The position numbers and the translations under genes were made by a program. Shown in pieces: positions 8,371 to 16,670 of a DNA stretch of 40,374 bases (its first letter is position 1; each line of letters starts with the position of its first letter). Origin of the DNA: Bacteroidetes bacterium GWF2_49_14 (lineage in GTDB: Bacteria > Bacteroidota > Bacteroidia > Bacteroidales > UBA12481); assembly GCA_001769295.1 (NCBI GenBank), contig MEOR01000048.1:1-40374 (forward strand), given 5' to 3'. Below the pieces are notes generated by a model that was given only the letters and a program-made list of their open reading frames with translations, was not told where the DNA came from and did not search any database.

Positions 8371-8440
8371 GCCGTCCGCCATCCGCCGTCCGCGGTCATC
8401 CGTCCTCCGTCGTCGGTCGTCCGTCGTCCGTCCACCGTCA
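8371..8440. repeat. Heptanucleotide repeat array 2
   Basis: Ten contiguous 7-bp units in perfect register: GCCGTCC, GCCATCC, GCCGTCC, GCGGTCA, TCCGTCC, TCCGTCG, TCGGTCG, TCCGTCG, TCCGTCC, ACCGTCA. The last three bases of the array (8438-8440) are the TGA stop codon of the leftward flavoprotein gene. It follows the second paralogue's terminator as array 1 follows the first. Confidence 0.75.
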
Positions 8441-9745
8441 TCTCCCTATCAGCACCCTAACATACCACCAGGGCCGTCTCAGTTTCTTCCGCTCTTCGAG
8501 GTCATCGATCATCCGGGTTACGGACTGTTTGAGAAATTCATTACCGGCGGCGTGGTTCATCACCAGTTTGAACAGCCAGGGCTTGTTGATCAGGTTCTGA
8601 ATCGTGGTGGAGAGTTTCATTTCACTCCAGAGCTTTTTATAGACGAACCGGTCATACCGGCTGTTGAACTTCTGGTCAAACTGCCCGGATGCCAATGCTT
8701 TCTCTATATGCTCAGCGGCAGCAAACCCCGACCACATCGCGTTTCCTACTCCCTCGCCGGTAAAGGGATCTACCAGGGAGGCGGCATCACCGGCAAGCAA
8801 AAACCGGTTGCCACTGAGTGCTACTTTTTTTGATCCCAGCGGTAGGTCCCAGGCAGAGATGCCCGAAATAGGCTTTGCGTTGGCGAATCGCTCAGCCAGA
8901 TGCGGATTCACCGCTATAGCTTCCTCCATCACCTGTTTCAGGCTGATCCTCTTTTTCTTAAGGATATCGGTCCGGATTCCGGCACCCACATTCGCCTTGC
9001 CGTTGGGTAAAGGAAAGACCCAAAGGTATCCTGGGAGGAACTTTTCCAGAAAATAAAAATCAACGAAATTACCGGGATGTACCCCTGTTACTCCTTCATA
9101 ATACTGCCGGATGCCGGTGGCGTGGTTCCGGTTATCATTTTTCCGCGGAGCCAGTTCCCTGAACAGCCGGGAAGCCGCGCCGCACGCGCCAATAACCATC
9201 TCAGCCTCAAACTTCAGGGTACCGGTGCTGTCGGTAAGGATCACTCCTGTTTCATGAATATCAACGGAACCAACTTCAACCCCCTCAATCAACTCAATCA
9301 ACTCTTTCCCTTTCACCTCCTCCGCCAGCAGCCGGTCGAAATCAATCCTCCGGATCACATGTCCCGGAGGATCATCCGGATATTTTGCCGAAAAATAGGG
9401 TAGGGCAAGGTTCTTCATGTTCGGGGCAAAAAACCGAACCCCCGATGAAGGCAGCTGCTCAGGCAGCTCCTGAAGCTTTTTCAGCAGTCCGGGATCAATT
9501 CTCCGCAGCATGGAAACAACCCATCCGCTCAGCCCGTCGCCGCAAATCTTGTTCCGCGGAAACACCTCCTTCTCAATCAGGGTCGAAGCAATTCCCTTCT
9601 TTGCCAGAAAAAGGGCAGCAGACATTCCGGCGGGACCCGCTCCTACAATAACGACCGATGACCGACGACTAATGACCGATGACCGACGACTGATGACCGA
9701 TGATCGATGACCGATGACCGACGTCGGTCGTCCGTCGACCGTCAT
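8438..9745 (-). CDS. Geranylgeranyl-reductase-family FAD flavoprotein
   Basis: 435 residues from the ATG at 9745 (an alternative ATG at 9769 adds eight residues and overlaps carB). The FAD-binding beta-alpha-beta motif VVIVGAGPAGMSAALFLAKK starts about residue 31. Other family motifs follow: KICGDGLSGWV, the WVFPLPNGKANVGAG segment and GDAASLVDPFTGEGVG, the second FAD contact. Members reduce isoprenoid chains of lipids or quinones or act as related oxidoreductases; the substrate here is unknown. The 9745 start is preferred because AGGAAG lies just upstream. Oddly, about 25 residues before the FAD motif (SVIGHRSSVISRRSSVISRR) are encoded by a heptanucleotide array, and no usable start codon lies between the array and the FAD motif. 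It is the last gene of the lysC-lysA-carA-carB run. Confidence 0.82.
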   Translation of the reverse strand: MTVDGRPTSVIGHRSSVISRRSSVISRRSSVVIVGAGPAGMSAALFLAKKGIASTLIEKEVFPRNKICGDGLSGWVVSMLRRIDPGLLKKLQELPEQLPSSGVRFFAPNMKNLALPYFSAKYPDDPPGHVIRRIDFDRLLAEEVKGKELIELIEGVEVGSVDIHETGVILTDSTGTLKFEAEMVIGACGAASRLFRELAPRKNDNRNHATGIRQYYEGVTGVHPGNFVDFYFLEKFLPGYLWVFPLPNGKANVGAGIRTDILKKKRISLKQVMEEAIAVNPHLAERFANAKPISGISAWDLPLGSKKVALSGNRFLLAGDAASLVDPFTGEGVGNAMWSGFAAAEHIEKALASGQFDQKFNSRYDRFVYKKLWSEMKLSTTIQNLINKPWLFKLVMNHAAGNEFLKQSVTRMIDDLEERKKLRRPWWYVRVLIGR

Positions 9746-9753
9746 CCGTCTTC
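9649..9753. repeat. Heptanucleotide repeat array 3, coding
   Basis: Fifteen contiguous 7-bp units fill the space exactly up to the carB stop codon at 9754. From 9656 the plus-strand units are variants of CGATGAC and CGACGAC; after a 14-bp perfect palindrome centred near 9722 (GACCGACGTCGGTC) they become CGTC-type units, the opposite orientation, without loss of register. Three units make 21 bp, so on the minus strand the array encodes a 7-residue repeat (VISRRSS) at the N-terminus of the flavoprotein. Confidence 0.8.
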
Positions 9754-12700
9754 CTAATATTCCTTCCATGCCTTAATCGAAATATCTTCCAGCTCCAGCT
9801 TGCAGAAGGCCATGATAAAGGCGGAGGCCAGACGGGCGTTTGTGATCAGGGGTACATTGAAGTCGATGGCATTGCGCCGGACGGTATAGTCATTCTTCAG
9901 TTCGCCCTGCGACAGGTTTTTGGGAATATTGATAACGAGATCAATCAGTCCATTCCTGATGTAATCGGTTACGTTGGGATGCGCCGCTTCATCGGGCCAA
10001 TTGAGAATGGTGGCCTTGATGCCATTGCCCCGCAGGAAATCCCCCGTGCCCCGGGTTGCGAAAATCTCATAATTCTTCTCGGCCAATAAATGGCACGCCT
10101 CGAGCAGGTATACCTTGTCCTTTATCGGACCCGTGGAGAGCAGAATATTCTTTTTCGGAATCCGGTAACCAACCGACAACATCGATTTAAGGATCGCATC
10201 GTAATAATCTTCCCCGATGCAGCCCACTTCGCCGGTCGATGACATATCCACGCCAAGAACGGGATCTGCTTTCTGCAGCCTCGAAAAAGAGAACTGTGAA
10301 GCTTTTACCCCGATATAATCCAGGTCAAAAATTGATTTATGTGGTTTTTCAACCGGTACCCCGAGCATCACCTGGGTGGCTATCTCGATAAGGTTGGTTT
10401 TCAGAACTTTTGATACAAACGGCAATGACCGGGAGGCACGCAGGTTACATTCAATCACCTTAATGTCATTATCTTTCGCAAGGAACTGAATGTTAAAGGG
10501 GCCCGTTATATTCAGCTCCTTGGCGATCTGTCTGCTGATTTTCTTGATACGCCTTACCGTCTCAAAATAGAGCTTTTGGGGCGGAAAGATCATGGTTGCA
10601 TCCCCGGAGTGCACCCCGGCAAACTCTACGTGCTCACTGATCGCGTAGGCAAAAAGGTCACCGTGGTTTGCTACGGCATCGATCTCTATCTCCTTGGCCT
10701 GCTCGATAAAATCAGTCACAACTACCGGGTGCTGTTTCGACACTTTTACTGCCATGTGCAGGTAGTTGTCGAGCTCTTCTTTGTTCGAAACCACGTTCAT
10801 TGCGGCACCCGATAGTACATAGGAAGGCCGGATCAGCACCGGAAAGCCGATCCTGTCGGTAAAATCATGAATATCTTCAATGCTTACAAGCTCCTGCCAT
10901 TCAGGCTGATCAATGTCCAGCGTATCCAGCATCATGGAGAACTTGTGTCGGTCCTCGGCCCGGTCAATGGAAACGGGAGAGGTTCCCAGAATCGGCACCT
11001 TATGCTCATGGAGCCGGAGCGCAAGATTGTTCGGAATCTGTCCGCCCATCGAAACCACAACCCCCATGGGATTCTCAAGATCCAGAATATCCATTACCCT
11101 TTCGAACGAAAGTTCATCGAAATAGAGGCGGTCGCTGATATCGTAATCCGTTGATACGGTTTCGGGATTGTAGTTGATCATGATGCCCCTGAAACCCTCC
11201 TTCCGGATGGTCTGGAGACCGTTTACGCTGCACCAGTCGAATTCAACCGAGCTCCCGATCCGGTAAGCACCCGACCCCAGCATCACCACGGTCTTGACAC
11301 TCTCCTCAAAGGTAACGTCGTGTGCGGAGGAAGAGTAGGTGAGGTACAGGTAGTTGGTCTGTGCCGGATACTCGGCTGCAAGGGTGTCAATCTGCCTGAC
11401 ATAGGGAACGATCCCGGCCTTTTTGCGGAACTCCCTTACATGAAACATATCGGATTCGATCCGCTCCACCGGGCTTTTAAGCACAAACCGGCTAAGCTGA
11501 AAGTCGGAAAACCCTTTCATTTTGGCCTCGAGCAGAAGCTGGCGGGGCAGGGATTCCAATGTTGAATACTTATCAAGCATGTTGCGCAGGTCAATGATAT
11601 TGCTCAGCTTGACCAGAAACCATAGATCGATGCCCGTGAGCGAATGAATCTCCTCAACGGTCATTCCCTGCTCAAGTGCCTGTGCTATCACAAAGATCCT
11701 GAGGTCGGTAGGCGTATTCAGCTCCTTTCTGATATCAGAAAAGCTGAGTCCCCGGTTCCCGACAAATCCATGCATACCCTGGCCGATCATCCGGAGGCCC
11801 TTCTGAATGGCCTCTTCGAAGGTGCGGCCTATGGCCATCACCTCACCGACGCTCTTCATGCTCGATCCGATCTCATGGGATACCCCCTCGAATTTGTCGA
11901 GGTCCCAGCGTGGGATTTTAACCACTATATAATCCAGAGCCGGTTCGAAACAGGCAGTTGTAGTGCGTGTTACGCTATTTTTCAGTTCGTGAAGGCCATA
12001 TCCCAGTCCGAGCTTCGCTGCCACAAAGGCCAACGGGTAACCGGTTGCCTTGGAGGCCAGGGCTGAGGAGCGGCTGAGCCGGGCATTCACCTCGATCACA
12101 CGGTAATCTTCGGAATCCGGATCCAGCGCGTACTGGACGTTGCATTCCCCCACTATTCCGATATGCCGGATAATCCGTATCGAGAGGGCTCTGAGTTTAT
12201 GGTATTCGGTATTGGTGAGGGTCTGTGAAGGAGCTACAACAATGCTCTCCCCGGTATGGATGCCGAGCGGATCGAAATTCTCCATGTTACAAACCGTGAT
12301 GCAATTATCATAACGGTCGCGCACCACCTCATATTCAACCTCTTTCCATCCTTTCAGCGATTTTTCCACCAGGATCTGAGGAGCCATCGTCAGGGATTTG
12401 GTCGCAAGCCTTTCGAGTTCGTCCGCATTGTCGCAGAATCCGCTGCCAAGTCCTCCAAGGCTGTAGGCCGACCGGATGATTACCGGGTAGCCGAGTATGG
12501 CAGCAGCATCGCGCGCCTCATCAATCGTGCTGACGGCCTTGCTTTGTATGGTTTTTACATCGATCTCGTTAAGCCGCTGTACAAAGAGGTCCCGGTCTTC
12601 GGTGTCAATGATGGCTTTAACCTGAGTCCCGAGAACTTCAACGCCATATTGTTCAAGAATGCCACTCTTGTGCAGGGCTACCCCGCAGTTTAGCGCAGTC

Positions 12701-12981
12701 TGACCGCCAAAAGCGAGGAGTATCCCCTCAGGCCTCTCCTTGCGTATAACCTTTTCAACAAAGTAGGGCGTAACCGGCAGGAAATAGATCTGGTCGGCAA
12801 TACCTTCTGATGTTTGAACGGTGGCAATGTTGGGATTGACAAGTACCGTTTCGATCCCTTCTTCGCGCAAGGCCTTCAGTGCCTGGGAACCTGAATAGTC
12901 AAATTCACCGGCTTCCCCGATCTTTAATGCACCGGATCCCAATACGAGGACCTTGCTGATCTTTTTATTTGTTTTTGGCAT
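9754..12981 (-). CDS. carB: Carbamoyl-phosphate synthase, large subunit
   Basis: 1075 residues, normal for CarB. Makes carbamoyl phosphate from bicarbonate, ammonia delivered by CarA and two ATP, for pyrimidine and arginine synthesis in the cytosol. The N-terminus KVLVLGSGALKIGEAGEFDYSG and two homologous ATP-grasp halves are seen. The first has VIIRSAYSLGGLGSG and VIEVNARLSRSSALASKATGYPLA; the second starts about residue 560 (VVMLGSGAYRIGSSVEFDW) and has VLIRPSYVLSGAAM and VIECNLRASRSLPFVSKV. A C-terminal MGS-like regulatory domain follows (LLSTGPIKDKVYLLEACHLLAEKNYEIFATRGT). It starts 5 nt after carA and is clearly co-transcribed. No truncation or missing motif was noticed. Confidence 0.98.
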   Translation of the reverse strand: MPKTNKKISKVLVLGSGALKIGEAGEFDYSGSQALKALREEGIETVLVNPNIATVQTSEGIADQIYFLPVTPYFVEKVIRKERPEGILLAFGGQTALNCGVALHKSGILEQYGVEVLGTQVKAIIDTEDRDLFVQRLNEIDVKTIQSKAVSTIDEARDAAAILGYPVIIRSAYSLGGLGSGFCDNADELERLATKSLTMAPQILVEKSLKGWKEVEYEVVRDRYDNCITVCNMENFDPLGIHTGESIVVAPSQTLTNTEYHKLRALSIRIIRHIGIVGECNVQYALDPDSEDYRVIEVNARLSRSSALASKATGYPLAFVAAKLGLGYGLHELKNSVTRTTTACFEPALDYIVVKIPRWDLDKFEGVSHEIGSSMKSVGEVMAIGRTFEEAIQKGLRMIGQGMHGFVGNRGLSFSDIRKELNTPTDLRIFVIAQALEQGMTVEEIHSLTGIDLWFLVKLSNIIDLRNMLDKYSTLESLPRQLLLEAKMKGFSDFQLSRFVLKSPVERIESDMFHVREFRKKAGIVPYVRQIDTLAAEYPAQTNYLYLTYSSSAHDVTFEESVKTVVMLGSGAYRIGSSVEFDWCSVNGLQTIRKEGFRGIMINYNPETVSTDYDISDRLYFDELSFERVMDILDLENPMGVVVSMGGQIPNNLALRLHEHKVPILGTSPVSIDRAEDRHKFSMMLDTLDIDQPEWQELVSIEDIHDFTDRIGFPVLIRPSYVLSGAAMNVVSNKEELDNYLHMAVKVSKQHPVVVTDFIEQAKEIEIDAVANHGDLFAYAISEHVEFAGVHSGDATMIFPPQKLYFETVRRIKKISRQIAKELNITGPFNIQFLAKDNDIKVIECNLRASRSLPFVSKVLKTNLIEIATQVMLGVPVEKPHKSIFDLDYIGVKASQFSFSRLQKADPVLGVDMSSTGEVGCIGEDYYDAILKSMLSVGYRIPKKNILLSTGPIKDKVYLLEACHLLAEKNYEIFATRGTGDFLRGNGIKATILNWPDEAAHPNVTDYIRNGLIDLVINIPKNLSQGELKNDYTVRRNAIDFNVPLITNARLASAFIMAFCKLELEDISIKAWKEY

Positions 12982-12986
12982 AAATC

Positions 12987-14090
12987 CTAGCTTCTGTACT
13001 TTTCAATACCGGAAAGGAAATCATCGAAAAGAAATTCTGTATCGGTTGGACCGCTGCTGGCCTCGGGATGAAACTGCGAAGAAAAGAAAGGCTTGCTCTT
13101 GTGGCGGATTCCCTCGTTGGTTTGGTCGTTCAGGTTAGTAAAAAGGGGCTCCCATTCTTCAGGCAGAGAATGGTCATCGAGCGCAAATCCATGATTCTGC
13201 GAAGTGATGTAAGCCTTATTGGTTCCATTCTGTAAAACTGGCTGGTTGTGGCTCCGGTGACCGTATTTCAGCTTGTAGGTGTCGCCGCCTGCTGCCAGCC
13301 CCATCAGCTGATTGCCCAGGCAGATTCCAAATACCGGCACCTCTTTCTGCAGCGCTTTCCTGATATTTCCGATTGTTACCTGGCACTGCTTGGGATCCCC
13401 GGGACCGTTGGAAATGAACAACCCGTCATACTCAACCGACTCCGGGTCAAAATCCCAGGGAACACGGATCACCTCGGTATCCCGTCGCAACAGGCACCGG
13501 ATGATGTTATTCTTAACCCCGCAGTCAATCAGGAGTATTTTATACTTGCCATGTCCATACCGGATGACCTCCCTGGTACTCACCTCATCAACGAGGTTGA
13601 CTTTATTGGGATCATAAAATGGAATACTGCTCTGTTCAAAAAGAATCTTGCCCAGCATGGCGCCTTTTTCGCGAAGGTGCTTGGTGAGGGTGCGCGTATC
13701 AATCCCGAAAATGCCCGGTATCCCTGATTCGGTGAGCCACCCGGCCAGGCTTTGGTCGGCATTCCAGTGATTGAAATTGAAAGAATAATCGGAGATGACC
13801 AGCCCGCTGATGTGAATCACCTCAGACTCAAAAAATTTCAGCATGCCGTGCTCCCGCTGCCTTCCGGGTACGCCGTAATTACCGATAAGCGGATAGGTCA
13901 GTACCAGGATCTGGCCACGGTAGGAGGGATCGGTTATACTTTCAGGATAACCGGCCATGGCAGTATTGAACACAACCTCTCCTGCAACGGGTTTCTCGGC
14001 TCCGAATGACCACCCGTGAAACTCGGTTCCATCTTCCAATACCAGTTTTACCGGCCTGCTTGCCGGATGAAGTATGTGATTTTCAGACAT
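12987..14090 (-). CDS. carA: Carbamoyl-phosphate synthase, small (glutaminase) subunit
   Basis: 367 residues, normal length. Hydrolyses glutamine and channels ammonia to CarB. The N-terminal CPSase small-chain domain is followed from about residue 183 by a class I glutamine amidotransferase domain. The nucleophile Cys257 lies in FGICLGNQ, and His341 and Glu343 in SQFHPEASSGP complete the triad. The oxyanion-region motif SNGPGDP is at 228-234. The ATG overlaps the end of lysA by 8 bp, so translation is probably coupled. CarA and CarB adjacent in this order is standard; their placement behind lysine genes is less common. Confidence 0.98.
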   Translation of the reverse strand: MSENHILHPASRPVKLVLEDGTEFHGWSFGAEKPVAGEVVFNTAMAGYPESITDPSYRGQILVLTYPLIGNYGVPGRQREHGMLKFFESEVIHISGLVISDYSFNFNHWNADQSLAGWLTESGIPGIFGIDTRTLTKHLREKGAMLGKILFEQSSIPFYDPNKVNLVDEVSTREVIRYGHGKYKILLIDCGVKNNIIRCLLRRDTEVIRVPWDFDPESVEYDGLFISNGPGDPKQCQVTIGNIRKALQKEVPVFGICLGNQLMGLAAGGDTYKLKYGHRSHNQPVLQNGTNKAYITSQNHGFALDDHSLPEEWEPLFTNLNDQTNEGIRHKSKPFFSSQFHPEASSGPTDTEFLFDDFLSGIEKYRS

Positions 14091-15246
14091 TTTCAGGTAT
14101 TTCGTCGGAATAGTATGTTTGTACTTTCTCTCTCAGGTTATAGGATGAACTCATGGTCTCCCCGTAGGCGCCAGCGTGCCTGATGGCAATCAGGTCACCC
14201 CGGCGGGTTTCGGCTAAAGTTACTGCTTTCCCGAAACAATCCGATGACTCGCAAATGGGACCCACCACATCGTAAGGTTCCGGCTGCCCGTCAGATGTGA
14301 GGTTTTCAATAGGATGAAAAGCCTGATAGAGAGCAGGCCGGATCAGCTCGGTCATTCCGGCATCCAGAATGGCGAAATTGGTTTTTATGCCTTTTTTAAC
14401 AAACAGGACTCTTGAAATCAGGCTTCCCGACTGAGCAACCAGAGCCCTGCCAGGCTCGAAATGAACCTGCTGGCCGGGCTGAAGCCGCAAATGCTTATGG
14501 AACAGACTAAAATAAGTTTCAAAATCCGGATCAGCGCTGCTGCCAATTGAATAATCAATACCGAGTCCGCCGCCCATATCCAGGATCTCCGGAAACAGTT
14601 TCTGATTGATAAACCATTCACTGATCTCATTCACCCGGTTGCAAAGTCCTTTGAATACATCCATACTGGTTATCTGTGAACCGATATGAAAATGCAGTCC
14701 TTTGAATATCAGGTTTTCCGATGAGTGGATCAAACGAGCAACCTCTTCCCATTCCCAGGCGTTAATGCCAAATTTGTTCTCCTCGATTCCGGTAGTGATA
14801 TAATGATGAGTTTTAGCATCGACATTGGGATTGATGCGGATGGAAATGGGTGCATTGGTTTTCAGGCTTGAGGCCATCTCATTGATTACCTGCAGTTCCT
14901 GAATCGATTCACAATTAAAGCAGCCGATGCCACTCTCCAGTCCCAACCGGATCTCCCAATCCGCCTTGCCAACACCTGCAAAAAATATTCTGGACGGTGA
15001 AAAACCACAGGATAGCGCCTTGCGGATTTCATAGCCGCTGACACAATCTGCGCCAAAGCCTTGCATTTTGATCAGCTCCAGGATCCTGTCGTTGGCATTG
15101 GCCTTCAGTGCATAATGAACCGGATAGCCGTACGTGCCGGAAATTCTGGAAACGGTGCCGAGAATTTTCTTCAACCGGTCGAGATCATAGTAATAGAACG
15201 GAGTCTTAAGATTCCGGAATCTATTCAGGGGGAAGGTCGTTTTCAT
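14083..15246 (-). CDS. lysA: Diaminopimelate decarboxylase
   Basis: 387 residues, slightly short but within the LysA range. Catalyses PLP-dependent decarboxylation of meso-diaminopimelate to L-lysine, the last step of the pathway. The alanine-racemase-like fold is shown by YALKANAN (PLP lysine at 48), the phosphate-binding GGGLGIDY, HFEPGRALVAQSG and the substrate-side GPICESSDCFG. The N-terminus (TPFYYYDLDRL) and the C-terminal GAYGETMSSSYNLRE are family-typical. It overlaps the upstream aspartate kinase gene by 4 bp and the downstream carA by 8 bp. Related arginine or carboxynorspermidine decarboxylases are less likely given the aspartate kinase partner. Confidence 0.93.
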   Translation of the reverse strand: MKTTFPLNRFRNLKTPFYYYDLDRLKKILGTVSRISGTYGYPVHYALKANANDRILELIKMQGFGADCVSGYEIRKALSCGFSPSRIFFAGVGKADWEIRLGLESGIGCFNCESIQELQVINEMASSLKTNAPISIRINPNVDAKTHHYITTGIEENKFGINAWEWEEVARLIHSSENLIFKGLHFHIGSQITSMDVFKGLCNRVNEISEWFINQKLFPEILDMGGGLGIDYSIGSSADPDFETYFSLFHKHLRLQPGQQVHFEPGRALVAQSGSLISRVLFVKKGIKTNFAILDAGMTELIRPALYQAFHPIENLTSDGQPEPYDVVGPICESSDCFGKAVTLAETRRGDLIAIRHAGAYGETMSSSYNLREKVQTYYSDEIPENV

Positions 15247-16562
15247 AAGTCCCTGAAAAGATGGTCACTGAGTGAATTCAGGGCTTCTACCTTGTGCTCC
15301 GAGCTGATCAGAACCGATATGTTGTTGTTGCTGGATCCATAGGATATCATCCTGACAGGAATCTCTTTGAGGGCTTCCAGAACCTGAACGGCCATTCCCC
15401 TGCTTTCAGCGATCATGTCCCCGACCACACAAATAATCGTCTGATTCTCAATTACTTCCACGGTGCCATAGGATTCCAGATCGCTCCGGATCTCCTGGAG
15501 TTTATCGGTCTGATCAATGGTCATGGACACCGATACCTCAGAGGTGGCAATCATGTCGATCGAGGTCCGGTGGCTCTCAAAGATTTCAAAAACTTTCCGG
15601 AGAAACCCAAAGGCCAGCAGCATGCGGTCCGACTGTACCCTGATGGATGTGATGCCGTCTTTCGCCGCAACAGCCTTGAGGCCGGAGCCAGAAGCCTGAT
15701 CCGTGATCAGGGTTCCCGGAGAATCAGGATCCATCGTGTTCTTCAGCCGTACCGGGATATTTTTATCCTGAGCCGGCCGCACACTGGTCGGATGTAAAAT
15801 CTTGGCCCCGAAATAGGCAAGTTCTGCTGCCTCACCAAACGACAGGTGGTCGATCCGTTGCGTGTGTTTGACAAACCTCGGATCATTGTTGTGGAAACCG
15901 TCAATATCAGTCCATATCTGTATTTCATCCGACTCAACCGCCGCCCCGATAATGGATGCGGAATAATCCGAACCCCCTCTTTTCAGATTATCAATTTCAC
16001 CGTATGCATTCCGGCAAATAAACCCCTGCGTAATAAAAAGATTGCAATCCGGATAAAGCGACAACTCCCGGTTAATATTTTCACGGATGTAATAATTATC
16101 GGGTTCCTGGTCCTTATCAATGCGCATGAAATTCAGTGCTGGGAGAAGTACGCATTCACGGCCCGTTTCTTTCAGGTGGTAATACATCAGGGCGGTTGAG
16201 ATCAGCTCACCCTGCGCCAGAACAGCTTTTTCTTCAAACTGGGTGAACAGGTCCTGGTTGAAATCGTTCAGATGATCAAAGTGACTGTCAATCAACGTTA
16301 TACCGATTTCCTTGTACTCTTCTGAAGTAAAGAGTTCATCCACAACCCGGTAATAGTTGGACCGAAGTTTTTCGATGAATAATTTTGCATTACCTGAGTC
16401 CTTTTTGTATAAATATTCAGAATATCGTACCAGATCATTGGTGGTGCCGGTCATGGCGGAAAGGACTACAATTTTGGGTTCCGGGTCCGTTATAAGGAGG
16501 GCTACTTCCCGGATTCTCTGAGGGTTACCTACTGAGGTTCCCCCGAACTTCATTACTCTCAT
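15243..16562 (-). CDS. lysC: Aspartate kinase (monofunctional)
   Basis: 439 residues. Phosphorylates L-aspartate, the entry step to lysine, threonine, methionine and diaminopimelate. The N-terminal amino-acid kinase domain has VMKFGGTSVGNPQRI, SAMTGTTNDL, LKRGGSDYSASIIGAA and the nucleotide-binding IWTDIDGFHNNDPRF. Two ACT domains close the protein (LLAFGFLRKVFEIFESHRTS and MAVQVLEALKEIPVRMIS), which normally bind lysine or another end product for feedback inhibition. No homoserine dehydrogenase domain is fused. It is the first gene of the operon; the 108-bp upstream gap contains a -7-like box at 16623-16630 and has no room for a lysine riboswitch. Confidence 0.95.
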   Translation of the reverse strand: MRVMKFGGTSVGNPQRIREVALLITDPEPKIVVLSAMTGTTNDLVRYSEYLYKKDSGNAKLFIEKLRSNYYRVVDELFTSEEYKEIGITLIDSHFDHLNDFNQDLFTQFEEKAVLAQGELISTALMYYHLKETGRECVLLPALNFMRIDKDQEPDNYYIRENINRELSLYPDCNLFITQGFICRNAYGEIDNLKRGGSDYSASIIGAAVESDEIQIWTDIDGFHNNDPRFVKHTQRIDHLSFGEAAELAYFGAKILHPTSVRPAQDKNIPVRLKNTMDPDSPGTLITDQASGSGLKAVAAKDGITSIRVQSDRMLLAFGFLRKVFEIFESHRTSIDMIATSEVSVSMTIDQTDKLQEIRSDLESYGTVEVIENQTIICVVGDMIAESRGMAVQVLEALKEIPVRMISYGSSNNNISVLISSEHKVEALNSLSDHLFRDL

Positions 16563-16622
16563 TTCAGTCAGTTATTTGCTTCGTTTTCTGAATCAGCCTT
16601 GTAGAGCTGAAAATCCGGGGCA

Positions 16623-16630
16623 CAAAGATA
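16623..16630 (-). promoter_or_regulatory. -7 element before lysC
   Basis: TATCTTTG on the minus strand is an exact TAnnTTTG match about 60 nt upstream of the lysC ATG. No TTTG is seen at the expected -33 distance, so it may be weak or activator-dependent. Confidence 0.45.
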
Positions 16631-16641
16631 CATAAAAAACT

Positions 16642-16649
16642 TAAATTTG
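16642..16649 (+). promoter_or_regulatory. -7 element before the 16671 gene
   Basis: TAAATTTG on the plus strand matches TAnnTTTG exactly and lies 21 nt before the ATG at 16671. A good -33 box is lacking. It is only 11 bp from the divergent lysC -7 element, so the two transcription units share one compact control region. Confidence 0.4.
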
Positions 16650-16670
16650 TCGGGTCATTAAGTCCGGCTT

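Noticed and set aside
16563-16670. Lysine riboswitch before lysC
   Set aside because: The gap is only 108 bp, also holds the divergent promoter region, and none of the expected multi-helix core is seen.
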